The notes beneath the pieces were generated by a model, which saw only the letters and a program-made list of their open reading frames with translations, was not told the DNA's origin and did not search any database. From Helicobacteraceae bacterium (lineage in GTDB: Bacteria; Campylobacterota; Campylobacteria; Campylobacterales; SZUA-545): a DNA stretch of 6,692 bases. Shown in pieces: positions 1 to 5,196 of this stretch; the stretch's first letter is position 1; every line of letters starts with the position of its first letter. A program made the position numbers and the translations under genes. The stretch covers positions 1 through 6,692 of the forward strand of contig QKHD01000131.1 of assembly GCA_003250175.1 (NCBI GenBank). The letters are read 5' to 3'.

Positions 1-258
1 ACCAAAGCTAAAGATCAGCATAACGACAGCGATAAGATAAAGATCCACCGCACCGATAATGTCGCCGACGACATCTTCGTGCATATGCTCCGGATGGGCA
101 TGGCCGAAGTAAGCACTATAGGTCATTTCCAAAACATGGAAAATATCGACGCTGGCAATAATAAAGAGGATGATAGCACCCAGAAGACTGAAGATAACGG
201 GTAAAAGCACAAAAAAGCGTGTGCTCCAAAGCCCCTTTTCAAAAATTCGTTCCAGCAT
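1..258 (-). CDS. YqhA/UPF0114 family inner-membrane protein, partial (first 86 residues)
   Basis: The reading frame starts at ATG 258 and runs off the left edge after 86 codons, so the C-terminal part is missing. The start overlaps the asd stop as TAATG, and a strong Shine-Dalgarno (GGAAGGGGG, 273-265) sits 6 nt upstream inside asd, so translation is probably coupled. The fragment shows a first membrane segment at about residues 15-37, a short hydrophilic loop, and the start of a second segment at about 71-86 with the sequence AVDLYLIAVVMLIF. That pattern, a D-L-Y-L-I-A motif leading into the second helix, is typical of UPF0114/YqhA proteins, which are small polytopic membrane proteins of unknown function. 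The loop carries four histidines (H53, H55, H58, H60) followed by E61 and D62. The family call rests on a partial protein, and no function can be assigned. Confidence 0.75.
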   Translation of the reverse strand, partial: MLERIFEKGLWSTRFFVLLPVIFSLLGAIILFIIASVDIFHVLEMTYSAYFGHAHPEHMHEDVVGDIIGAVDLYLIAVVMLIFSFG

Positions 259-1292
259 TAGTTGCCCCCTTCCATTTCAATCCATTTTTTGGCGATCTTG
301 ACCGCATTGGTAGCGGCACCGACACGGAGGTTGTCCGCGACGATCCACATGTGCAGGATCGATTTGTCGTACAGGTCATTGCGGATACGTCCGACGAAGG
401 TGTCATCTTTGCCAGTGGCGTTGAGCGGCATAGGGTATTTTCCCTCATAGGGAGTGTCTTCAAGGGTAACACCCTCCGCTTTGCCGAGAATCTCACGGGC
501 TTCGTCCGCGTGCACCACGTCGTCGAAGTGAACCGTGACCGATTCGCTGTGACCGCGAAGTACCGGCACGCGCACACAGGTAGCGGCTACCTGCATGGTT
601 TTATGCATGATCTTCTGGGTCTCGTTGACCATCTTGAGCTCTTCTTTGGTAAAGCCGTTGTCCTGGAACTTATCAATCTGTGGGATCACATTGATGGCGA
701 TCTTGTGGGGGAATTTTTCCACCACAGTGTTTTCAAAATCAAAGTTCAGCAGGTCACGGGTCTGGTTCATCAGCTCTTCCATGGCGGTTTTTCCCGCACC
801 GCTGGTAGCTTGGTAGGTGCTCACGTCCACCCGGCGGATGCCGTAGGCTTCGTCAAGAGGTTTAAGTGCTATGACCATCTGGATGGTGGAGCAGTTGGGG
901 TTGGCGATGATCCCCGTCTTTTTCCACAGGCGGATATCCTCCGGATTAACCTCCGGAACGACCAACGGCACGTCTTCTTGCATGCGGAAATGGCTGGTGT
1001 TATCAATGACGACGGCGCCGGCTTTAGCCGCAAAGGGAGCATATTTTTCGCTGATAGAACCACCCGCGGAGAAGAGGGCGATCTCGACCTGCTGCTCGTC
1101 AAAGACGGTTTCGGTCAGTTCGAGTACGGTGACGTTCTTGCCCTTGAATTCAACCGTGTTGCCCGCGCTTCTGGCACTGGCCAAGGGGATCAGCTTGCCG
1201 ACGGGAATGTCCATCTCGTCCAGGATCAGAAGAATCTCTTCACCCACCGCTCCGGTGGCGCCAACGACGGCGACGTTATATTGTTTACTCAT
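258..1292 (-). CDS. asd: Aspartate-semialdehyde dehydrogenase
   Basis: Converts 4-aspartyl phosphate to aspartate semialdehyde with NADPH. This is the branch-point step towards lysine and diaminopimelate (cell wall), threonine and methionine, and it acts in the cytoplasm. The 344-residue product has normal length for the family. It carries the N-terminal nucleotide-binding glycine motif GATGAVG (11-17), the catalytic cysteine C134 in NPNCST (131-136), the QATSGAGK segment (161-168) and the substrate-binding R-G-H-S-E-S stretch with H248. The start ATG at 1292 follows an AAGGGA ribosome site (1302-1297) that directly abuts the TAG stop of the flgR-like gene, only 10 nt away. It is therefore almost certainly co-transcribed and probably coupled to that regulator. 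The stop overlaps the next start by one base. All catalytic features are intact, so the assignment is firm. Confidence 0.97.
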   Translation of the reverse strand: MSKQYNVAVVGATGAVGEEILLILDEMDIPVGKLIPLASARSAGNTVEFKGKNVTVLELTETVFDEQQVEIALFSAGGSISEKYAPFAAKAGAVVIDNTSHFRMQEDVPLVVPEVNPEDIRLWKKTGIIANPNCSTIQMVIALKPLDEAYGIRRVDVSTYQATSGAGKTAMEELMNQTRDLLNFDFENTVVEKFPHKIAINVIPQIDKFQDNGFTKEELKMVNETQKIMHKTMQVAATCVRVPVLRGHSESVTVHFDDVVHADEAREILGKAEGVTLEDTPYEGKYPMPLNATGKDDTFVGRIRNDLYDKSILHMWIVADNLRVGAATNAVKIAKKWIEMEGGN

Positions 1293-1302
1293 AATATCCC
1301 TT

Positions 1303-2595
1303 CTATAGGTTGTATTTTTTTATCTTTTTTTCCAGTTCGGTCTGGGTGGTACCCATGAGCTCGGCGGCGTGCTCCAGGTTGTGCTCGGCCTCGGCCATGA
1401 CCTCCATGAGGAGCTCTTTTTCCATGGCATTGATACTTTTTTTCGTCTCCCGCTCTTCGATAAAGAGGTCGGCCTTGCTGATCTCGCTGCCTTCGCTGAG
1501 AATGGCGGCACGTTCGCACACGGAGCGCAGCTCGCGGATGTTACCGGGCCAGTTGTAGTTTTGCAGCATGGTTTCGGCCTCCTGGCTGAAACACTTGCCC
1601 TCAAAACCGTATTTGCCGCACACTTCACCCAAAACGGCATTGGCAATAGGAAGAATCTCATCCCTTCGCTCTTTAAGGGCGGGAATATTAACCGGAACGG
1701 TGTTGATCCGGTAGTAGAGGTCTTCACGGAAACGCCCTTCGGCAATGGCGGTGTCGATGTTTTGGTTGGTGGCGCTGATCAGACGGATATCGACCTTGAT
1801 GGGCTTGGTGCTTCCCAAACGGGTGATCTCCTGCTCCTGAAGGGCGCGAAGCAGCTTGGCCTGCAGGTGGTAGGGCATCTCACCGATCTCGTCCAGAAAG
1901 AGGGTGCCGCCGTTGGCCTCTTCAAATTTTCCCGGCTTGGCGGTCTGGGCATCGGTAAAGGCCCCTTTTTCGTAACCGAAGAGTTCGCTCTCGATCAGTG
2001 ACTCTGGAATGGCCGCCATGTTGATGGGGATAAAGGGCTTGTCACTGCGCTTGGAGTTGGTGTGGATGAAGTTGGCGAAGACCTCTTTGCCGACACCGCT
2101 TTGCCCCAGCAGGATAACGGCTGCATCCGTCTGCGCGGCACGCTTGGCCATGCTTAACGGCCGCTCCAAGGCGGGGGAAACAACGGTAAAGGGGTTGTTT
2201 CCGGTCGTTTCGGGTGCTTCCGGAGGGCGGTTGCTTTTTGTAAAGCGGATCGCCTTCTGGCTACGCTGGATCGCTTTGATCAGGGTCTCAATCTCGAAAG
2301 GCTTGGTGAGAAAGTCCTTAACCCCCATCCGGAGCGAATCGATCGCCTTGGAAAGGGTGGCGTTTCCGGTGATGACGATCACCTCAAAACGGCCGTCCAG
2401 CTCTTTAATCAGCTCGATTCCGTCCATGCCGGGCATGTTGATGTCGGTGACAACCAGCTCGAAACTCTCGTCCAGCCCTTTGAGGGCGTCTTTGGCATTT
2501 TTGAAGGTTTTGACTTCGAAATCGTCCAGCTCCGCAAAGGCGATTTCGAGGGATTTACGCATATTGATATCGTCTTCAACAATGGCGATTTTCAT
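1303..2595 (-). CDS. flgR: Sigma-54-dependent response regulator, FlgR-like flagellar activator
   Basis: An NtrC-type activator of 430 residues in three parts. The receiver (1-115) has acidic pocket E7/D8, phospho-acceptor D51 in TDINMPGMDG, T76 and K98. The central AAA+ sigma-54 interaction domain (about 135-370) has Walker A GQSGVGKE (164-171), the sigma-54 contact loop as GAFTDA (211-216), Walker B TLFLDEIGE (231-239), arginine-finger candidates R288/R290 and sensor II WPGNIREL (349-356). A short Fis-like helix-turn-helix tail (about 391-430) ends in KKYNL. In Campylobacterota the one characterised activator of this kind is FlgR, which with kinase FlgS switches on RpoN-dependent rod, hook and basal-body genes. 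The name rests on architecture and on the neighbours exported protein and asd, as recalled in Campylobacter. A different NtrC-family regulator remains possible, and no FlgS is in the window. ATG 2595 follows AAGGGG (2608-2603) by 7 nt. Confidence 0.85.
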   Translation of the reverse strand: MKIAIVEDDINMRKSLEIAFAELDDFEVKTFKNAKDALKGLDESFELVVTDINMPGMDGIELIKELDGRFEVIVITGNATLSKAIDSLRMGVKDFLTKPFEIETLIKAIQRSQKAIRFTKSNRPPEAPETTGNNPFTVVSPALERPLSMAKRAAQTDAAVILLGQSGVGKEVFANFIHTNSKRSDKPFIPINMAAIPESLIESELFGYEKGAFTDAQTAKPGKFEEANGGTLFLDEIGEMPYHLQAKLLRALQEQEITRLGSTKPIKVDIRLISATNQNIDTAIAEGRFREDLYYRINTVPVNIPALKERRDEILPIANAVLGEVCGKYGFEGKCFSQEAETMLQNYNWPGNIRELRSVCERAAILSEGSEISKADLFIEERETKKSINAMEKELLMEVMAEAEHNLEHAAELMGTTQTELEKKIKKYNL

Positions 2596-2617
2596 CCGCT
2601 GGCCCCTTCAATTTTGC

Positions 2618-3004
2618 TTATTTAATGAGGTGGATATTAGCAGAATCTTCTTTAATGGTGACTGTAATCCGGGTCGGGGGCAAAGTGAGGACGGTTTTAG
2701 TATCCATGCCGTATCGTTGGGTTTGGAGGGTGTCGTTGGTGAAGACACCGTTTTTAAAGAGCGCCTCGGTTATGAGGTCCTGATTTTCCCGGAGCCAATC
2801 GGGGATTTTTTCTCCGGGCGTGTAGGGGAGGGTAATCAGAAAGATGGCGTCGTTTTGCTTGGTTGCCACCATGGCTTTGGCCACCTGAAAACGTTCGGAA
2901 TAGAGACGGTTGTCCTTTACAACACCGCGGTAGGTGACGATATACTCTTCCGAAGCCGATAAAAAGCCGGAAAACAGTGCGGCTGCCAGCAGTAGTCGTA
3001 GGAT
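2618..3004 (-). CDS. Small exported protein of unknown function, first gene of the flgR-asd operon
   Basis: I do not recognise the family. The frame is open up to a TTG at 3064 (148 residues), but that codon has no ribosome site and lies upstream of the promoter at 3029-3057. The better start is AUC at 3004, giving 128 residues: it is 5 nt after AAGGAG (3015-3010), and the product would begin with a compact signal peptide (Arg at residue 3, hydrophobic core LLLAAALFSGFL, Ala-Ser-Glu after about residue 17). The mature part is a hydrophilic domain of roughly 110 residues with mixed charge and alternating hydrophobics near the end (TVLTLPPTRITVTIK), suggesting beta structure and a periplasmic or outer-membrane location. 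There is no lipobox cysteine. It ends 22 nt before the flgR-like gene. In C. jejuni the equivalent position holds flgQ, a motility-related envelope gene; whether this is a homologue cannot be told by eye. Confidence 0.7.
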   Translation of the reverse strand: MLRLLLAAALFSGFLSASEEYIVTYRGVVKDNRLYSERFQVAKAMVATKQNDAIFLITLPYTPGEKIPDWLRENQDLITEALFKNGVFTNDTLQTQRYGMDTKTVLTLPPTRITVTIKEDSANIHLIK

Positions 3005-3009
3005 GGTGG

Positions 3010-3015
3010 CTCCTT
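3010..3015 (-). promoter_or_regulatory. Ribosome binding site that decides an AUC start
   Basis: AAGGAG read on the minus strand is the only strong Shine-Dalgarno near the 5' end of the small exported-protein gene. It places initiation 5 nt downstream, at an in-frame AUC codon (3004-3002). No in-frame ATG, GTG or TTG lies within normal distance after it; the next near-start codons are a CTG pair about 17 nt away. Confidence 0.55.
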
Positions 3016-3028
3016 GGTGTGATGCAGG

Positions 3029-3057
3029 ATTGTACCATAAAGCAGGTCTAGTCTTAA
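3029..3057 (-). promoter_or_regulatory. Sigma-70 promoter of the exported protein-flgR-asd-yqhA operon
   Basis: On the minus strand there is a -35 TTAAGA (3057-3052), a 17-nt spacer, and an extended -10 TGG-TACAAT (TACAAT at 3034-3029). Transcription would start near 3022, leaving a leader of about 18 nt that contains the AAGGAG site. No other promoter-like sequence was noted between the four minus-strand genes, so this may drive all of them. Because the promoter is of the housekeeping type, the flgR-like gene would be made constitutively and controlled by phosphorylation. Confidence 0.55.
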
Positions 3058-3069
3058 AGCGCAAGGTAA

Positions 3070-3075
3070 TATAAT
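3070..3075 (+). promoter_or_regulatory. Probable -10 element of the cheV promoter
   Basis: A perfect TATAAT lies 31 nt before the cheV GTG. No good -35 is present at 16-18 nt spacing (the region 3046-3052 reads roughly GTCTAGT), which is common in Campylobacterota housekeeping promoters. The region where a -35 would lie abuts the -35 of the divergent operon promoter, so the two polymerases would compete for space. Confidence 0.45.
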
Positions 3076-3106
3076 GGCTTCAGTATTTGAATAGGGGTAG
3101 TGCACC

Positions 3107-4045
3107 GTGAACAGTGAAATCGACAAAAAGACCAACCTCGCCCAGAATAACCAGCTGGAGCTTCTGTGTTTCCGACTCATTCCGGACGGGGTGATCTTTG
3201 CGGTGAATGTTTTCAAGGTGCGCGAAACGGTAAAGTACCAGCCCCTCACGGAGCTTCCGGATGTCAACAGCCAGATCGACGGCCTGTTGACGCTGCGCCA
3301 CAGTATTATTCCCGTGGTGGACCTGCGCAAATGGCTCTACAGCACCCACGTTCCCGCCCATCTCGTCGCCAAGGATGAGGCGATTCCCAATGAGAACCGC
3401 CAGATTATTATCTGCGAATTTAATGAAGTCATCATCGGGATCAAAATATACAAGGCCGACTACATCGTCCGCCGCAACTGGGAGGACATTATGATTCCCG
3501 TCACCACGGAATACGGTAACAAGGTCAACAACTACACCAAAAATGACCAGGGGGAGATCGTCTATGTCGTGGATGTCGAGCAGATGCTCAGCGATATCTT
3601 CCCGCAGATCGAAGCGGATATCGAGCGGGAGATCGAAGGGGTGGAGGGCTTCTCCGTTGACCGCAGCCGAGTCGTATTGATTGCGGAGGACTCCGCGGTC
3701 GCCCTCAAGGCGCTGGAGAAGGTCCTCAAACGTATCGGCGTGCGCTACCGCTCCTTTGTCAACGGTAAACTGCTGCTCGATCATATTGCGGAACTGGATG
3801 AAGCGGGACTAGCCCAGGTGGGTCTCATTATTACCGACCTGGAGATGCCGGTGGTCTCCGGATTTACCGTCATTAAAACCCTCAAGGCCAACCGCCTGAC
3901 GCAGCACATTCCCATTGTGGTCAACTCTTCCATGTCCGGAGAGAGCAATAAAGAGATGGCCTCCGGACTCAATGCGGAAGATTTTATGCCCAAGACCCGT
4001 CCGGATCAGATTGCTACGGTGATTCGCCGTTATATGTCGGTGTGA
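3107..4045 (+). CDS. cheV: Chemotaxis coupling protein CheV (CheW-like domain plus receiver)
   Basis: CheV links methyl-accepting receptors to the CheA kinase in the cytoplasmic chemosensory array, and its receiver is phosphorylated by CheA to tune adaptation. The 312-residue product has a CheW-like coupling domain (about 14-165) with the V-N-V-F-K-V-R-E and P-V-V-D-L-R-K-W segments typical of scaffold proteins. A short acidic linker follows, then a response-regulator receiver (about 186-312) with E194/D195, phospho-acceptor D244 in TDLEMP, S274 at the switch position and conserved K296. There is no output domain. The start is GTG 3107, supported by AGGGG (3093-3097) about 9 nt upstream; no ATG is nearby. 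It is a single gene, divergent from the flgR operon and convergent with the GAPDH gene, so no other che gene is adjacent. Which of the CheV paralogues found in some Campylobacterota this is cannot be decided. Confidence 0.95.
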   Translation: MNSEIDKKTNLAQNNQLELLCFRLIPDGVIFAVNVFKVRETVKYQPLTELPDVNSQIDGLLTLRHSIIPVVDLRKWLYSTHVPAHLVAKDEAIPNENRQIIICEFNEVIIGIKIYKADYIVRRNWEDIMIPVTTEYGNKVNNYTKNDQGEIVYVVDVEQMLSDIFPQIEADIEREIEGVEGFSVDRSRVVLIAEDSAVALKALEKVLKRIGVRYRSFVNGKLLLDHIAELDEAGLAQVGLIITDLEMPVVSGFTVIKTLKANRLTQHIPIVVNSSMSGESNKEMASGLNAEDFMPKTRPDQIATVIRRYMSV

Positions 4046-4065
4046 GAAACGTTTAAGAGTTGAAT

Positions 4066-4087
4066 GACGGCGGGAAACCCCACCGTC
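4066..4087 (-). terminator. Hairpin between convergent cheV and GAPDH genes, likely terminator
   Basis: Arms 4066-4074 and 4079-4087 form a 9-bp stem with a 4-nt loop. Read on the minus strand the sixth pair is a G-U wobble, so the stem is unbroken; on the plus strand the same position is a C/A mismatch. This favours a role at the end of the GAPDH transcript. The following bases (ATTCAACTCTTAAAC) are not a strong U-tract. On the plus strand five Ts occur only about 12 nt past the stem (4100-4104). It may slow or end both transcripts. Confidence 0.5.
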
Positions 4088-4102
4088 TAGAAGAAGAGAT
4101 TT

Positions 4103-5101
4103 TTAGGATTTGCAGACGTGGGCAACCATGTCCACGAGGCGCTGGGTGTAACCCCATTCGTTGTCGTACCAAGCTACGACTTTCACCATGTTGTCGGCAA
4201 CGACCTGGGTCAGATCCGGAACATAGATGGAGCTGTAAGGGCAGGTAATAAAGTCGCTGGAGACGCACTTGTCTTTATCGATCAGGATCAGGTCCTTGAA
4301 AGCTCCCGCTGCCGCTTTGTCAAAAGCTGCGTTGATTTCCTCTTTGGTCACCTTTTTAGACAGGGTTGCGGTCAGGTCCACAACGGAGACATCCGGGGTG
4401 GGAACACGCATGGCGTAGCCATTCAGTTTGCCGTTAAGGTGAGGAAGCACCAGGCCCACCGCCTTGGCCGCACCGGTTGTGGTGGGGATCATATTGACCG
4501 CAGCGGCGCGGGCACGGCGACGGTCTTTACTGTGCTTGGCATCCAGAATGTTCTGGTCGTTGGTGTAGCTGTGAATGGTGGTCATGAGGCCATGCTCGAC
4601 ACCAAACGCTTCGTCCAGTACCTTAACCAGCGGGGCAAGGCAGTTGGTGGTGCAGCTGGCATTGGAGATAACCGCTTCGCCTTTGTACTGGGTGTGGTTG
4701 ACACCGATGACGTAGGTGGGGGTATCGTCTTTCGCCGGAGCGGACATCACCAGTTTTTTGACCGTTCCTTTAATGTGCTGCTGCGCTTTTTCCGTTGTCA
4801 GAAACGCGCCGGTGCATTCGATGACCACTTCGGCACCGACGGAGGAGAAATCAAGGTCTTTGGGGTCTCGGGCATTAAACAGCTTGGCTTTGTCCTTGCC
4901 TACGCGCAGGTACTCTTCGCCGATTAGTTCAATTTCCGGAAACGGTCCGTGTACGGAATCATATTTCATAAGATATTCAGTCATATCCGGAGCAGCGGTA
5001 GAGTTGATCGCCACAAGCTCGAGATCGGGTCGTGCGGAGACGGTCTTTGCCGCCAACATACCGATACGTCCAAAACCGTTAATTGCTACTTTAATAGCCA
5101 T
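4103..5101 (-). CDS. gap: Glyceraldehyde-3-phosphate dehydrogenase, phosphorylating
   Basis: Interconverts glyceraldehyde 3-phosphate and 1,3-bisphosphoglycerate in glycolysis or gluconeogenesis, normally as a cytoplasmic tetramer. The 332-residue product has the N-terminal dinucleotide motif INGFGRIG (7-14), the catalytic cysteine C150 in SNASCTTNC (146-154), the base H177 in TTIHSYTNDQ, and the C-terminal YDNEWGY (312-318). All catalytic parts are present and the length is normal. Two cofactor-selecting spots differ from classical NAD enzymes: AINST at 31-35 has Ser where NAD forms have Asp, and ILDAKH (185-190) has Ala-Lys where NAD forms have Leu-Pro. ATG 5101 follows GAAGGGG by about 6 nt. 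It is a lone gene, divergent from mutS2, with its own promoter at 5137-5165; no pgk or tpi follows, unlike in many bacteria. Product identity is firm, cofactor preference is inferred. Confidence 0.97.
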   Translation of the reverse strand: MAIKVAINGFGRIGMLAAKTVSARPDLELVAINSTAAPDMTEYLMKYDSVHGPFPEIELIGEEYLRVGKDKAKLFNARDPKDLDFSSVGAEVVIECTGAFLTTEKAQQHIKGTVKKLVMSAPAKDDTPTYVIGVNHTQYKGEAVISNASCTTNCLAPLVKVLDEAFGVEHGLMTTIHSYTNDQNILDAKHSKDRRRARAAAVNMIPTTTGAAKAVGLVLPHLNGKLNGYAMRVPTPDVSVVDLTATLSKKVTKEEINAAFDKAAAGAFKDLILIDKDKCVSSDFITCPYSSIYVPDLTQVVADNMVKVVAWYDNEWGYTQRLVDMVAHVCKS

Positions 5102-5136
5102 AGAAAACCCCTTCGTTTTTGATTGGAATTATAGCC

Positions 5137-5165
5137 AGTATAACTTAGTTATGATAACATTTCAA
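5137..5165 (-). promoter_or_regulatory. Sigma-70 promoter of the GAPDH gene
   Basis: On the minus strand there is a -35 TTGAAA (5165-5160), exactly 17 nt of spacer (5159-5143) and a -10 TATACT (5142-5137), each one or two bases from consensus. Transcription would begin near 5130 and leave a leader of about 29 nt. A second TATAAT-like box (5133-5128) lies just downstream but has only a weak upstream partner. The strength of the promoter fits a highly expressed central metabolic gene. Confidence 0.7.
5140..5158. promoter_or_regulatory. Overlapping palindromes in the GAPDH promoter, candidate operator
   Basis: Two inverted repeats share bases: ATAACT-T-AGTTAT (5140-5152) and GTTAT-G-ATAAC (5148-5158). 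Together they make three alternating copies of the ATAAC/GTTAT unit. They cover part of the -10 and most of the spacer of the GAPDH promoter, where a bound repressor would block polymerase. The region is AT-rich, which raises the chance of random palindromes. Confidence 0.35.
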
Positions 5166-5186
5166 CATAATTCAACGCTACGAATC

Positions 5187-5191
5187 AGGGA
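5187..5191 (+). promoter_or_regulatory. Ribosome binding site supporting a TTG start for mutS2
   Basis: AGGGA lies 5 nt before an in-frame TTG at 5197. The nearby ATG at 5192 is in a different frame and too close to this site. The mutS2 frame has a TAA at 5155-5157 and no ATG or GTG between it and the TTG. Confidence 0.55.
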
Positions 5192-5196
5192 ATGAT

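Noticed and set aside
219..1358. Long plus-strand open frame of 379 residues opposite asd
   Set aside because: It is a mirror of asd. Asd has every catalytic motif, and the antisense product is rich in His, Gly, Asp and Val as expected from reading a coding strand backwards. It has no recognisable domain.
1369..2962. Plus-strand frames of 210 and 317 residues opposite the flgR-like gene and the small exported gene
   Set aside because: The AAA+ and receiver motifs lie on the minus strand; the 317-residue frame crosses a gene boundary and reads as serine- and leucine-rich antisense.
3005..3064. Upstream TTG start at 3064 for the small exported protein
   Set aside because: No ribosome site precedes it, the predicted transcript starts downstream of it, and it would add a 20-residue polar extension before the signal peptide.
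3080..3784. Minus-strand open frame of 234 residues opposite cheV
   Set aside because: CheV carries complete CheW and receiver motifs on the other strand; the antisense product is compositionally typical of a shadow.
4088..4104. A plus-strand intrinsic terminator for cheV using the five Ts at 4100-4104
   Set aside because: The Ts lie about 12 nt past the hairpin and the plus-strand stem has a C/A mismatch, so it is not a canonical terminator; kept only as a shared hairpin.
4118..4927. Plus-strand open frame of 269 residues opposite the GAPDH gene
   Set aside because: Shadow frame of a highly conserved gene with no ribosome site at its start and no recognisable motif.
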